Source of the DNA: CALSMU01 sp965230225
Lineage (GTDB): Bacteria; Bacteroidota; Bacteroidia; Flavobacteriales_D; Parvicellaceae
NCBI GenBank assembly: GCA_965230225.1
Contig: CBDDKM010000001.1
Coordinates: 124,001 to 188,000, forward strand
Length of the DNA stretch: 64,000 bases
Reading direction: 5' to 3'
Shown: one piece after another, positions 1 through 9,940 of the stretch
Numbering within the stretch: the first letter of the stretch is position 1
Layout: every line of letters starts with the position of its first letter
Program-made: the position numbers and the translations under genes
Notes under the pieces: model-generated
Database searches by the model: none
What the model saw: only the letters and a program-made list of their open reading frames with translations
What the model was told of the DNA's origin: nothing

Positions 1-676
1 TAATGACTCCATAGCAGATTTGTATAGTAAGGAATATAACAAAGAAGTTAAGGTACTTCGGAATTTGCCTTCTTCGGTAACCATCGAAAAGTTGAAAAAT
101 AGAGAAGACCTTGGAATGCCACTAGATAAAAAAGTGGTCATCCTACAAGGAGCCGGAATTAATATTGACCGTGGTGCAGAAGAACTTTTGGAAGGAATTG
201 CCCTCATGGAAAACACCGTGTTGTATGTTGTTGGAAGTGGTGATGTAATTGATCAGTTAAAAGACAGAGCAAAGCAAACGGATTTGCTGAATAAGGTGGT
301 TTTTATTGATAAACAGCCTTTTGCAGACATGATGCAGTATACTATGAATGCTGATGCAGGCGTAACTCTTGATAAAGACACGAACCTGAATTATAGATTT
401 AGTTTGCCCAATAAAATATTTGATTATCTAAAAGCAGGAATTCCTATACTGGCCACCGATTTGGTAGAGGTAAAAAAAATAGTGGAAGGAAAAGGTGTGG
501 GAATTGTAATCCCAAATTTAGAGCCCGAATCAATTAAACAAGGATTAGAGGCAATTTGGGGAGAAGAAGCTAGTTATAATAAGTACAAACTGAATGTTGT
601 AGAAGCTTCTAAAGAGTTGAACTGGGAAAAGGAATCTGGGGTAATTAAGGAGATTTACAATCGATTATTGAGTTAG
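1..676 (+). CDS. Glycosyltransferase, family 4-like, 5'-truncated by window edge
   Basis: The reading frame is open from base 2 (N-D-S-I-A-D-L-Y), so the gene begins before the window and only the C-terminal half is present. The visible part looks like the nucleotide-sugar binding domain of a GT-B glycosyltransferase. It has a strand-glycine segment (LQGAGINIDRG), then VVGSGD, and the late donor-site region NKIFDYLKAGIPILATD, where family members contact the nucleotide sugar with an acidic residue. It probably transfers a sugar to a cell-surface polysaccharide or lipid at the inner face of the cytoplasmic membrane. The donor and acceptor cannot be told. It is translationally coupled to the next glycosyltransferase: stop TAG and start GTG share one G. 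The first in-frame TTG at base 20 is not the real start. Confidence 0.8.
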   Translation, partial: NDSIADLYSKEYNKEVKVLRNLPSSVTIEKLKNREDLGMPLDKKVVILQGAGINIDRGAEELLEGIALMENTVLYVVGSGDVIDQLKDRAKQTDLLNKVVFIDKQPFADMMQYTMNADAGVTLDKDTNLNYRFSLPNKIFDYLKAGIPILATDLVEVKKIVEGKGVGIVIPNLEPESIKQGLEAIWGEEASYNKYKLNVVEASKELNWEKESGVIKEIYNRLLS

Positions 677-1794
677 TGGAAAGAGCATTAAATATCATTT
701 CTTTTGACGTTCCATTTCCTCCAAATTATGGAGGGGTGGTTGACGTATTTTATAAGCTGAAAGCATTACACGCTCTTGGAATTAAAATTCACTTGCATTG
801 TTTTGAGTATGGCAGAGGGGAGCAAAGTGAATTAAAAAAGTACTGCGAATCCGTTACCTACTACAAGAGAGATCAGCGAAAAACGAAGTTATTCGATAAA
901 CTCCCATTTGTTGTTTCCACCAGAAAAAATAGAACCTTACTTCGTAATCTACAGGCTAATAATTACCCTATATTAATAGAGGGACTGCACAATGGCTGGT
1001 ACCTGAAGGAACTTCAGGGTACAACCAGAAAAATAGTTATGCGTACTCATAATGTAGAACACGACTATTACAAAGGTCTGGCAAAGGTGGAAAGATCTAT
1101 TTTTAAAAAGCAATTCTTTAATTCAGAAGCATCTAAGCTAAAGAAGTTCGAAAGTATCTTGTCGGATGCAGATGTGTTACTAGCTATTTCTCCTAACGAT
1201 TTTGATCATTTTGAATCCAGGTATCACAATGCTAAATATATCCCTGCATTTCATTCGGGTGAGGAAGTAACATCTAAACCAGGTAAGGGGTATTATTCGC
1301 TGTATCATGGTAATCTTTCTGTTGGAGAAAACAATGAGGCCGCTATGTACTTAGTTAAACAGGTATTCGCAGGCTCAGCGCATCGGTTAATCATTGCCGG
1401 CAGTAATCCATCTCAAGAATTGAGGAAAGAGGTGGAGCAATATCCGAATATCGAGTTAATGGCGGATATAGAATTTACCGAATTGGAGGAGCTTATTGCC
1501 AATGCACACATTAATGTTCTGCCAACATTTCAGCCAACCGGAATAAAATTGAAAATGCTTTCCGCCTTGTATAAAGGGAGGTTTTGTTTAGTCAATAACT
1601 TTATGGTAGACAATACAGGCCTTGAAGAAGCTTGTGTTTTAGCAGATAATCCAGAGGCAATGAAAAATGCCATTGACGAACTAATGGAAAAATCATTCAC
1701 TGAGGAAGATTTAGAAATTAGAGAAAGAGTATTAAAAACAAGTTTTAATAATCTGGAAAATGCTAAAACGATTGTTGAGTCAGTTTACAATTAA
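676..1794 (+). CDS. Glycosyltransferase (GT-B fold, family 4-like)
   Basis: A 372-residue protein beginning with a hydrophobic strand followed by a Gly/Pro-rich loop (FPPNYGGVVDVFYKL, residues 14-28), the usual acceptor-side start of GT4 enzymes. The C-terminal half has HGNLSVGENNEAA, then ADIEFTELEELIANAHINVLPTFQPTGIKLKMLSAL, the place where GT4 enzymes hold the nucleotide sugar. No signal peptide or membrane segment is seen, so it is likely a cytoplasmic or membrane-associated transferase for surface glycans. It starts with GTG inside the stop codon of the preceding glycosyltransferase, so the two are one unit. Its last four bases overlap the end of the convergent ftsE-like gene. The substrate is unknown. 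Confidence 0.75.
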   Translation: MERALNIISFDVPFPPNYGGVVDVFYKLKALHALGIKIHLHCFEYGRGEQSELKKYCESVTYYKRDQRKTKLFDKLPFVVSTRKNRTLLRNLQANNYPILIEGLHNGWYLKELQGTTRKIVMRTHNVEHDYYKGLAKVERSIFKKQFFNSEASKLKKFESILSDADVLLAISPNDFDHFESRYHNAKYIPAFHSGEEVTSKPGKGYYSLYHGNLSVGENNEAAMYLVKQVFAGSAHRLIIAGSNPSQELRKEVEQYPNIELMADIEFTELEELIANAHINVLPTFQPTGIKLKMLSALYKGRFCLVNNFMVDNTGLEEACVLADNPEAMKNAIDELMEKSFTEEDLEIRERVLKTSFNNLENAKTIVESVYN

Positions 1795-2504
1795 AAGAAA
1801 TTGATCTTAAACTCTGGAGCTTCCGTTAAGTTAATTTCAGTTAGTTTCTCATCTTCACATCTCAATGTTCTGGAAGGAAACTTTTGCATCATTTCATAAT
1901 CATGAGTAGCCATTACTACGGCTTTTCCATTGTTGCTTATTTCGAACAGGAGCCTCATGATTTCTTCCGTAGTTTCGGGGTCCAGGTTACCGGTAGGCTC
2001 ATCTGCCAAAAGTAAATCCGGATCATTGATCAATGCTCTGGCAATAGCAGCTCTTTGTTGTTCTCCTCCCGATAACTGATGAGGAAACTTATAGCCCTTG
2101 TTGGTTAGACCAACTTTCTCAAGAAGTTCGTTGACCTTCTCGTTCATTTTTTTCTTGTCCTTCCAGCCGGTAGCTTTCATTACAAATTTGAGGTTGTCTT
2201 CTATACTACGATCGGAAAGAAGTTGAAAGTCCTGAAAAATAACACCTAGCTTTCTTCTAAGTGCGAGGATTTTTCGGCGTCTTATTTTTTGTAAGCCAAA
2301 ACCGGCTACAGTTGCTACTCCTGATTTTACTGGAAGTTCGGCATAAAGGGTTTTAAGTAAACTACTTTTACCACTCCCGGTTTTACCGATTAAGTATACA
2401 AATTCGCCTTTTTGAACCGTAAGGTCAACGTTTCGGAGTACGAGCATATCTCGCTGATATACGTCAATTCCGGTTACAGATATAATATTTTTCTCGTTCT
2501 CCAA
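1791..2504 (-). CDS. ftsE: FtsE-type ABC transporter ATP-binding protein
   Basis: A 237-residue ABC ATPase: Walker A GKTGSGKSS (residues 40-48), Q-loop IFQDFQLL (89-96), signature LSGGEQQ (144-150), Walker B LLLADEP (164-170) and switch histidine H201. Sequence and length fit FtsE, which with FtsX regulates peptidoglycan hydrolases at the septum. No ftsX is adjacent, which is common in Bacteroidota. The start is TTG at 2502-2504: an in-frame stop lies about ten codons upstream, and the first ATG (residue 20) would cut the first beta strand. It is divergent from the TPR gene and convergent, with a four-base overlap, with the glycosyltransferases. It could also be a general LolD/MacB-type ATPase, but FtsE is the best fit. 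Confidence 0.8.
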   Translation of the reverse strand: MENEKNIISVTGIDVYQRDMLVLRNVDLTVQKGEFVYLIGKTGSGKSSLLKTLYAELPVKSGVATVAGFGLQKIRRRKILALRRKLGVIFQDFQLLSDRSIEDNLKFVMKATGWKDKKKMNEKVNELLEKVGLTNKGYKFPHQLSGGEQQRAAIARALINDPDLLLADEPTGNLDPETTEEIMRLLFEISNNGKAVVMATHDYEMMQKFPSRTLRCEDEKLTEINLTEAPEFKINFF

Positions 2505-2668
2505 AGTTTGGTAAGATTGTTGATTTACCGATCATAAAGATCATAAAAAGAATTTCTGATCCTTTAAAATCAACACAATACTTTTAACAGATTTGCGTTG
2601 AAAATTAATCTACTGCTCAAAGACTTTACCTTTTCGCCTTACTACCTTTAACAAGTTATAATTTAGGT

Positions 2669-5600
2669 ATGGTATATCTCATGGAGAAATTTAGAAAGTC
2701 TTTATCACTCATCATATTCATTGGGATTTGTGTTTCATATACAGCACAAAAGACCCAGGTTTATACCGACAAGTACCGTCCGTATTATCAGGGACAGGAT
2801 TTGTATGATAAAGAAAAATTCAGCGCGGCTCAAGATAAGTTCAAAGAAACGATCAATAGCTTGCCGGATAAGCAAGACGAAATTCGTATCAATTCGGAAT
2901 ATTACTATGCAGTATGTGCACTTGAGCTATTCCATAAAGACGCCGAGTTTTTGTTAAACAGGTTTGTTACCGAACATCCTGATCATCCAAAAGCCAAAAC
3001 AGTTTACTTCCAGTTAGGAAGACAGAATTACCGATTGAGAAAATCGAAAAAAGTAATAGAATACTTTAAGAAGGTTGACCCCCTGGATTTATCAGCAGAA
3101 GAAAGAGTGGAGTACTATTTCAAGTTGGGATATAGCTATTTCAGAGAAGATGATTATGCTAATGCCAAAAAGAATTTCCACGAAATTCTGGATAAAGAGT
3201 CAGAGTATAATGCTCCTGCAACCTATTACTATAGCCATATTGCTTATACCGAAAATAACTTTCAAACAGCTTTAGAAGGATTTCAGAAGATAGCTTCTGA
3301 GCCTATGTTTAGCCCTATTGTACCCTACTATATTACTCAAATTTATTACAAACAAGGAAGGTATAAGCAGCTTTTAGAATATGCACCTCCGTATATGGAT
3401 TCTGTAAGTTCTAAAAGAAAGTCGGAGTTTGCCAAACTTATTGGAGACTCATATTACCACGAAGGAGAGTTCGAAAAATGTATTCCTTACCTGTTGCAAT
3501 TCAGAAAAGGATCTAAGGCTAGCAGAGATGATAACTACCTGTTAGGGTATGCTTATTACAGAACTGGTCAATACGCCGATGCAGTAACTTATTTAAGAAG
3601 AGTAGCATCTAAAAAGGATGGGATGTCGCAAACAGCCTATTACCACATGGCCGATGCTTATCTTAAATTGGATCAGAAGGATTATGCTTTAAATGCATTT
3701 AATGCTGCCAGCAACCTGGATTTTGACCCCGAGATAAAAGAAAACTCATTGTTTAATTATGCCAAGTTGGCCTACGAGCTATCTTATAACCCATACGATA
3801 AAGCCATTGAGGCATTTCATAAGTACATCGAAACTTACCCGGAATCTCCACAAGTGGAAGAAGCCTATGAGTTTTTAATTAAGGTGTACATGACCACGAA
3901 AAACTACGATCAGGCTTTAGCTTCTTTAGAGCGAATTAAGAACAAAGACGATCGAATGAAAGTAGCTTACCAGACAATTACCTTTAATAGAGGGGTGGAG
4001 TTGTTTCATAATGGTCAGTATACCAATGCGATTCAAAAATTTAAGGATGTAAAAAGGTACCCTGTGGATAAGAGGCTAAATTCAGAAAGTGTATTTTGGA
4101 TTGGAGAAGCTCATTATCATTCTGGAGAGTACGATAAAGCCATTGCCCAATATGTTAATTTTAGATTGGAGCCGGGGGCAGCACTTACATCTGTGTTTCA
4201 TGATGCCGACTACAATGTAGCCTATTCCTACTTTATGAAAGCGGAGCCATTTAAGGGGAATTCTAATGAGCACATTGGACTGGAAGCTCGTAAAATTCAA
4301 TTGAAAAATAGTATAACGGCTTTTAGGAATTATACTCAGTTGGAAAGCAGAGCGGATAAAAGAAAACTTCAAGATGCTTACTTAAGATTGGCAGATTGTT
4401 ACTTCCTTTTAAAAGAGGATAAAAAAGCTGTAGAGTTTTACACTACTGCAATAAGTAAGGGAGAAGGAGACCTGTCCTATGCATATTTTCAAAAAGCTCA
4501 ATCTCAAGGGGTGTTAAAAGATTATGAAGGAAAGGCAAAAACCCTTAAAGGGTTATTGGAGAGGTTCCCTAACTCAATCTATAAAATACCATCCATTAAA
4601 GCCCTGGCCAATACTTATAGAGCCAATAACGAAAACCAAAAGGCATTGGCAGTATACCAGGAGTTTGTAGATAATTACCCACAGAACAAATTTGTTCCGG
4701 ATGCCTATGTTAAAATGGCAGGAATTCATTTGAGTGATCGTCATTATGATAAAGCAGAGGCTAAACTGTTGTACGTACTGAATAACTATCCTAATGCTGA
4801 AACGGAGAATGAAACGGCAGTGCTCTTAATGAAAGATGTGTACGAGGGAAGAGGTAATCTGGAAGGATATTACGACTGGCTGGAAACAAGAGGTATTAGC
4901 GTTGCTGCTAACGAATTAGATTCTGCTCTTTGGGGACCTGTTGAGCTAGCCTGGGGACAGGGAGACTGTAATACAGCCATTGCTAAAGCAGAGGCCTATC
5001 TTCAAAAAGTACCTAATGCTAAACATGGAACAGAAGCTAACTTTTATATCGCACAGTGTGTGTATAATGCCGGGAACTTAGAAAAGGCATTAATGCATTA
5101 CAACAAAGTAGTAGAGAAGGTTAATAATAACCATTATGTTGAGGCACTAAGACATGCCGGGAACATCAGTTTCGATCTAAAAGATTACCGACAAGCTTCC
5201 GGACATTACACCACTTTAGAAAAAGTGGCAGTAACACAGGAGAATATTCGAGTATCCGTAATTGGTCAGATGAAGTGTTTCTGGGAGCTTAAAAATTACA
5301 GCGCCGCAGAAACCTATGCAGGTAAGGTATTGAACTTATCGGCGTTAGATGAAATGTTGGAAGTTGAAGCTCTGTTAATCAGAGGAATTTCACTAAAAGA
5401 AATGAATCAGTTGGACGATGCGTTGATCTATTTGAAAGAGTGTAATGATAAAACGAAGAGCATCAAAGGAGCTGAAGCTAAGTTCTACGAGTCGGAAATC
5501 TACTTCTTGAAGGGAGAGCATGAAACTTGCGAAAACTCCATCATGGAATTGGTTAAACAAAAGCCATCTTACCATTACTGGATAGCAAGAGGCTTGATTC

Positions 5601-5911
5601 TTTTAGGAGATAATTTTATTGCGGTGGAAGATTATTTTAACGCCAGAGCTAGTTTACAAAGTATCATTGATAATTATGATGGAGTAGACAAAGCCGAAAT
5701 CGTTACAATGGCTCAGGAAAAACTAGATTACATTACTGAGTTGGAAAACGGAGGAGAAAAGAGAGTCCAACAAGAAGACGAGGAAATTGATTTTAACGGA
5801 ATGGACGAAAAGGATAAGCGTTTATTCGACGAGACTGATGATACTCAGAAGGAAAAGAAAAAGAAGAAAAACGATAAAGAGGAAGGAGGATCTAATGGAG
5901 AGCAGGAATAA
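2669..5911 (+). CDS. Secreted tetratricopeptide-repeat protein, 1080 aa
   Basis: A signal peptide (residues 1-27, hydrophobic core LSLIIFIGICVS, cleavage near YTAQ) is followed by TPR units across almost the whole length. Typical pairs include ADYKL-like helices such as YDKEKFSAAQDKF, YYRTGQYADAVTYL and YHSGEYDKAIAQY. The last 45 residues are acidic with a lysine block (KEKKKKK) and probably disordered. TPR solenoids of this kind act as periplasmic scaffolds. The next gene, 22 bases on if its signal-peptide start is right, encodes an outer-membrane barrel, and this pair is recalled as conserved in flavobacteria. A start at 2681 (MEKFRKS) is equally possible. T9SS accessory TPR proteins such as PorW/SprE are a distant alternative, but no lipobox is seen. 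Precise function unknown. Confidence 0.8.
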   Translation: MVYLMEKFRKSLSLIIFIGICVSYTAQKTQVYTDKYRPYYQGQDLYDKEKFSAAQDKFKETINSLPDKQDEIRINSEYYYAVCALELFHKDAEFLLNRFVTEHPDHPKAKTVYFQLGRQNYRLRKSKKVIEYFKKVDPLDLSAEERVEYYFKLGYSYFREDDYANAKKNFHEILDKESEYNAPATYYYSHIAYTENNFQTALEGFQKIASEPMFSPIVPYYITQIYYKQGRYKQLLEYAPPYMDSVSSKRKSEFAKLIGDSYYHEGEFEKCIPYLLQFRKGSKASRDDNYLLGYAYYRTGQYADAVTYLRRVASKKDGMSQTAYYHMADAYLKLDQKDYALNAFNAASNLDFDPEIKENSLFNYAKLAYELSYNPYDKAIEAFHKYIETYPESPQVEEAYEFLIKVYMTTKNYDQALASLERIKNKDDRMKVAYQTITFNRGVELFHNGQYTNAIQKFKDVKRYPVDKRLNSESVFWIGEAHYHSGEYDKAIAQYVNFRLEPGAALTSVFHDADYNVAYSYFMKAEPFKGNSNEHIGLEARKIQLKNSITAFRNYTQLESRADKRKLQDAYLRLADCYFLLKEDKKAVEFYTTAISKGEGDLSYAYFQKAQSQGVLKDYEGKAKTLKGLLERFPNSIYKIPSIKALANTYRANNENQKALAVYQEFVDNYPQNKFVPDAYVKMAGIHLSDRHYDKAEAKLLYVLNNYPNAETENETAVLLMKDVYEGRGNLEGYYDWLETRGISVAANELDSALWGPVELAWGQGDCNTAIAKAEAYLQKVPNAKHGTEANFYIAQCVYNAGNLEKALMHYNKVVEKVNNNHYVEALRHAGNISFDLKDYRQASGHYTTLEKVAVTQENIRVSVIGQMKCFWELKNYSAAETYAGKVLNLSALDEMLEVEALLIRGISLKEMNQLDDALIYLKECNDKTKSIKGAEAKFYESEIYFLKGEHETCENSIMELVKQKPSYHYWIARGLILLGDNFIAVEDYFNARASLQSIIDNYDGVDKAEIVTMAQEKLDYITELENGGEKRVQQEDEEIDFNGMDEKDKRLFDETDDTQKEKKKKKNDKEEGGSNGEQE

Positions 5912-5933
5912 ATCATCAATAAATAAAGGAACT

Positions 5934-7655
5934 ATGAAAGGATTTAGAATCATATTATTGTTGTTGAGCCTGTCTGTTGTTAGAGAGGCTGTATCGCAGG
6001 ATATATTTGTAGAAGCTAGTGGTGATAAATTTAGAACCATTACCAAATCTCAAAAGGTAGGTCAGTTGCCGGGATCGTACGATTCTATCATTGATATTCC
6101 GCCGGTAACTTATTATTTAGAGCCGGCAAGGCACACGGTAAAGTTTGCTACTAAGCCAATTAGCCCAGCTAAGTTAAAAGTTGTGGAGCCATTAGAGAAA
6201 CTCTATTCGGGATATGTAAAAGCAGGAATCGGTAATTACACATCTCCATATCTGGAAGCATATTATAATTCTCAACGATCAAAAACCAACTCATGGGGGC
6301 TAGATTTAATGCATCACAGTGCACTGGGAAGTATCAATGATGTTGGAGTTAATAAGTACAGCGATAACCACTTTGGAGGGTTTTATAAGCATTTCCTTAG
6401 AAAGCACACTATAGAAGGTGGATTAGATTATGATCGCAACAACTATTATTACTACGGTTTTTCAACCTTGGATACATTGATCCCTGCAGCTTACAGAGAG
6501 TCGGAAGATACCATTCACCAAACCTATAACCTGATAGCCTTTAACTCTCAACTAAAGAGTAGATACAAGGATAGCAGTCAGTTAAATCACACCATTGATT
6601 TGGGGTATAAGTACTTATCCAGTAGAACAGGAATTAGCGAACACAACTTGTTGGTTTCTGCAGACATGTTCAAATTCATGGAGAAGGAAGAAATTGGAGG
6701 GATGTTCTCGTTGGACTTTAATGGAGCAAAAACACCGTTCCAGCATTTTATAAATCCATTGGCAGACTCTGTGGCAAATGCTCCTGAGTTTTTGACGAAC
6801 AACAATGCGATATTAAAACTGAATCCATACATCCACTCCAGAGGTAAAAACTGGGAGGTGAAGGCAGGGCTTGGAATTCACGCTAATATCATGAATTCAG
6901 CTAAATTTCATTTTTATCCGGATGTGCATGCAAGCTATAGCTTATTCAATAATGTATTCGTTCCTTACCTATCTTTATCTGGACAAATTCAGAGAAATTC
7001 GTACAACACATTGAGGTTGGAGAATCCATTTGTATTGTCAAATGTTGATTTAATGAATACCAATCAAAAGATCAAGTTTCAGGCAGGTGTAAGAGGTTCT
7101 ATTAGCTCTACAATTTCGTTTAATCTGGCTGCTTCGCAAGAGAAGTTAGAGGGAACGCCATTGTTCTTTAATGACACTGCTTACTCTTACGAAAATAAGT
7201 TCGGAGTGATATACGATACTTTGGTAATGACAACGGTTAGTGGGCAAATTGCTTATCAGAAATTAGAGAAGATGAAGCTCTATGCAAAAGGAGAGGTATT
7301 TGGATTCTCTAAACTGGATGGAGAGCAAGCCTGGTACAGACCAAAATGGAGATTTACTGTAAGTGGAACCTATGATCTAGCTGACAAAATATTGGTGAGA
7401 ACTAACATTTTTGTGGTTGGTAAAAGAACTGCATTTAGCTATAGAGAAGTGGAAGGAGTTACTCCAACAGAAGGTAAATATATCTTTGATCTAAAGCCTT
7501 ATGTAGATGCTAATTTAGGGCTGGAATACAGATACAATAAAAAGCTATCTCTGTTCCTGGATGTTAATAACCTTACTACAGTTAAATATCAACAATGGGA
7601 TAATTACCCTGTGCAAAGCATTAATGTAATTGGAGGACTGACTTATAGTTTCTAA
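5934..7655 (+). CDS. Outer-membrane beta-barrel, TonB-receptor-like without plug
   Basis: From the ATG at 5934 the protein has a clean signal peptide (MKGFRIILLLLSLSVVREAVSQ) and about 570 residues of alternating aromatic/polar strands (GYVKAGIGNYTSPYLEAYYN, NSWGLDLMHHSALG, YRYNKKLSLFLDVNNLTT), ending in an aromatic (GGLTYSF) as outer-membrane barrels do. The resemblance is to the barrel of TonB-dependent receptors, but there is no TonB box or plug domain, so it may be a porin-like or assembly partner. An alternative start at 5895 has a stronger Shine-Dalgarno (AGGAGGA at 5884-5890) and overlaps the TPR gene. I prefer 5934 because of the signal peptide. It is cotranscribed with the TPR gene; a 245-base gap follows before gyrB. 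Confidence 0.72.
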   Translation: MKGFRIILLLLSLSVVREAVSQDIFVEASGDKFRTITKSQKVGQLPGSYDSIIDIPPVTYYLEPARHTVKFATKPISPAKLKVVEPLEKLYSGYVKAGIGNYTSPYLEAYYNSQRSKTNSWGLDLMHHSALGSINDVGVNKYSDNHFGGFYKHFLRKHTIEGGLDYDRNNYYYYGFSTLDTLIPAAYRESEDTIHQTYNLIAFNSQLKSRYKDSSQLNHTIDLGYKYLSSRTGISEHNLLVSADMFKFMEKEEIGGMFSLDFNGAKTPFQHFINPLADSVANAPEFLTNNNAILKLNPYIHSRGKNWEVKAGLGIHANIMNSAKFHFYPDVHASYSLFNNVFVPYLSLSGQIQRNSYNTLRLENPFVLSNVDLMNTNQKIKFQAGVRGSISSTISFNLAASQEKLEGTPLFFNDTAYSYENKFGVIYDTLVMTTVSGQIAYQKLEKMKLYAKGEVFGFSKLDGEQAWYRPKWRFTVSGTYDLADKILVRTNIFVVGKRTAFSYREVEGVTPTEGKYIFDLKPYVDANLGLEYRYNKKLSLFLDVNNLTTVKYQQWDNYPVQSINVIGGLTYSF

Positions 7656-7864
7656 TCTGAAGTGTTCAAGTTGCTTGAACATGAGTTGATTACAGTGGTA
7701 AGACTAAACTGGTGTAGCGTTTTCGTATGAAATTTCTGTTTAGTTTTTGCAAAATTTTATCGTTCAAAAATTAGCGAGAATCATCTTTGTTAGTAATGTT
7801 GAAAAATGTTGATAAATCCCTTAATAAGGGCGTGTTTCAGTGTGTTTTAACGTGTCAATAATTT

Positions 7865-7872
7865 TATCTTTG
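7865..7872 (+). promoter_or_regulatory. Bacteroidota -7 promoter element of gyrB (TATCTTTG)
   Basis: Exact match to TAnnTTTG, 28 bases before the gyrB ATG. No convincing -33 TTTG was seen at the usual spacing. The rest of the 245-base gap (7656-7900) holds no open frame or strong hairpin that I could find. Confidence 0.6.
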
Positions 7873-7900
7873 TTACTTCTCTAAAAATGAATAATTAAGT

Positions 7901-9862
7901 ATGAGCGAAGACAATAAAAAAGAGAATGGATATTCGGCTGATAGTATACAGGCGTTGGAGGGTATGGAGCATGTTAGGATGCGTCCTTCCATGTATATTG
8001 GAGATGTCGGTGTAAGAGGGCTTCACCACCTTGTATACGAGGTAGTGGATAACTCTATTGATGAGGCTCTGGCCGGACACTGTAACAGAGTTGAAGTATC
8101 TATTCTGGAAGGAGACGGAATAAGAGTATTGGATAACGGTAGGGGGATTCCGGTAGGGATGCACGCCAAAGAAGGAGTTTCTGCACTACAGGTAGTAATG
8201 ACTAAAATTGGTGCCGGAGGTAAATTCGATAAAGATTCTTATAAAGTATCCGGAGGTTTGCACGGGGTAGGTGTATCTTGTGTAAATGCATTGTCCAGGA
8301 ATCTAAAAGCAACGGTTTATAGAGAAGGAACAATTTACGAGCAGGAATACCAAAGAGGTAAAATTGATTATCTGGTTAGAGAAGCTGGTGATACTGATAA
8401 ACGTGGTACTGAGGTAATCTTTTACCCGGATCCGGAAATTTTTGATGAATTAGTTTATCACTACGATACCTTGGCTACAAGGATGAGAGAGTTGGCTTTC
8501 CTTAATAAAGGATTAACCATTGTGATGACTGATGAAAGAGAATCTTCAAAAGACGAAGAAGGAAATTCTCCTACAGAAACGTTCTTCTCTGAAAAAGGAT
8601 TGTCTGAATTTGTTGAATACTTAGATAGTACACGTGAGCAACTGATTGAAAAGGTTGTAAGCATGGAAGGAGAAAAGAATGGAATCCCTGTTGAGGTTGC
8701 TATGGTTTATAACAACTCTTATGCAGAGAACATTCACTCTTACGTAAATAACATTAATACCCACGAGGGAGGTACTCACCTTTCTGGGTTTAGAAGAGGG
8801 TTAACCAATACCCTTAAAAAGTATGCAGAAGCATCGGGAATGTTGGATAAATTAAAATTCGAAATTTCTGGAGATGACTTCCGTGAAGGGTTAACGGCTA
8901 TTGTGTCTGTTAAAGTAGCTGAACCTCAGTTCGAAGGACAAACAAAAACGAAGCTAGGAAACAGAGAAGTTACTGCTCCTGTTAGTCAGGCGGTAAGTGA
9001 AATGCTTCAGGATTATTTGGAAGAACATCCAAATGACGCCAAGCAAATCGTAAATAAAGTAATCCTTGCTGCTCAGGCACGTCACGCTGCTCGTAAGGCA
9101 CGTGAGATGGTTCAAAGAAAAAGCCCAATGGGAGGTGCTGGTTTACCAGGTAAGCTTTCTGATTGTGCCTCAAAAGACCCAGAAATTAGCGAGCTATTCC
9201 TTGTGGAGGGAGATTCTGCAGGTGGTACAGCTAAGCAGGGGAGAGATCGTCACTTCCAGGCTATCATGCCATTGAGAGGTAAGATTCTTAACGTAGAAAA
9301 GGCAATGCAGCATAAAATCTTCGATAACGAAGAGATTAAAAATATTTATACTGCATTAGGTGTTCGAGTTGGAACAGAAGAGGATTCAAGAGCACTAAAT
9401 CTTGAAAAATTAAGATATCACAAGGTAGTCATCATGTGTGATGCCGACGTTGATGGTAGCCATATTCAAACTTTGATCATGACTTTCTTCTTTAGATACA
9501 TGAAAGAAATGATTGAGAATGGATATATATATATTGCTACACCTCCGTTGTATCAAGTTAAGAAAGGAAAGCAATCGAAATACGCATGGAGCGATGAAGA
9601 GCGAGATGGTTATATTCAGGAAATGAAAGGTGCCGGTTCTGAGTCTAGTGTACACGTACAACGTTATAAAGGTCTTGGGGAGATGAATGCTGAGCAATTA
9701 TGGGAAACAACCATGAGCCCGGAGAACAGAACCCTACGTCAGGTAACTATCGAGAATGGGTCTGAGGCCGATAGAATATTCTCAATGTTGATGGGAGACG
9801 ATGTTCCACCTCGTAGAGAGTTTATCGAGCAGAACGCTAAATATGCAAACATTGACGCTTAA
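7901..9862 (+). CDS. gyrB: DNA gyrase subunit B
   Basis: ATPase subunit of type II topoisomerase, 653 residues, acting in the cytoplasm with GyrA to introduce negative supercoils. The GHKL ATPase motifs are complete: NSIDEALAGHC, LDNGRGIPVG and GGLHGVGVSCVNALS in the first 130 residues. The transducer domain has the lysine loop (QTKTKLGN). The TOPRIM domain has VEGDSAGGTAKQGRDR and the metal-binding DADVDGSHI, followed by MPLRGKILNVEKA and the C-terminal YKGLGEMN. Length is right for the short Bacteroidota GyrB, without the roughly 170-residue insert of enterobacterial GyrB. A ParE identity is less likely: length and motifs fit GyrB. It has its own promoter and terminator. Confidence 0.97.
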   Translation: MSEDNKKENGYSADSIQALEGMEHVRMRPSMYIGDVGVRGLHHLVYEVVDNSIDEALAGHCNRVEVSILEGDGIRVLDNGRGIPVGMHAKEGVSALQVVMTKIGAGGKFDKDSYKVSGGLHGVGVSCVNALSRNLKATVYREGTIYEQEYQRGKIDYLVREAGDTDKRGTEVIFYPDPEIFDELVYHYDTLATRMRELAFLNKGLTIVMTDERESSKDEEGNSPTETFFSEKGLSEFVEYLDSTREQLIEKVVSMEGEKNGIPVEVAMVYNNSYAENIHSYVNNINTHEGGTHLSGFRRGLTNTLKKYAEASGMLDKLKFEISGDDFREGLTAIVSVKVAEPQFEGQTKTKLGNREVTAPVSQAVSEMLQDYLEEHPNDAKQIVNKVILAAQARHAARKAREMVQRKSPMGGAGLPGKLSDCASKDPEISELFLVEGDSAGGTAKQGRDRHFQAIMPLRGKILNVEKAMQHKIFDNEEIKNIYTALGVRVGTEEDSRALNLEKLRYHKVVIMCDADVDGSHIQTLIMTFFFRYMKEMIENGYIYIATPPLYQVKKGKQSKYAWSDEERDGYIQEMKGAGSESSVHVQRYKGLGEMNAEQLWETTMSPENRTLRQVTIENGSEADRIFSMLMGDDVPPRREFIEQNAKYANIDA

Positions 9863-9886
9863 CCAATAGTCAAAAGCAATATAGAA

Positions 9887-9918
9887 AGCCATTAGTTTAA
9901 CGCTAATGGCTTTTTTTA
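9887..9918 (+). terminator. Rho-independent terminator of gyrB
   Basis: A nine-base inverted repeat, AGCCATTAG (9887-9895) with CTAATGGCT (9903-9911), followed by a run of T to 9917. It lies 25 bases after the gyrB stop. Confidence 0.9.
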
Positions 9919-9940
9919 TGTCCAGTAATAGTGTGCACAA

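Noticed and set aside
5787..5933. Long N-terminal extension of the outer-membrane barrel protein from 5787
   Set aside because: It overlaps the TPR gene by 125 bases and is Lys/Arg-rich; the signal peptide begins at 5934.
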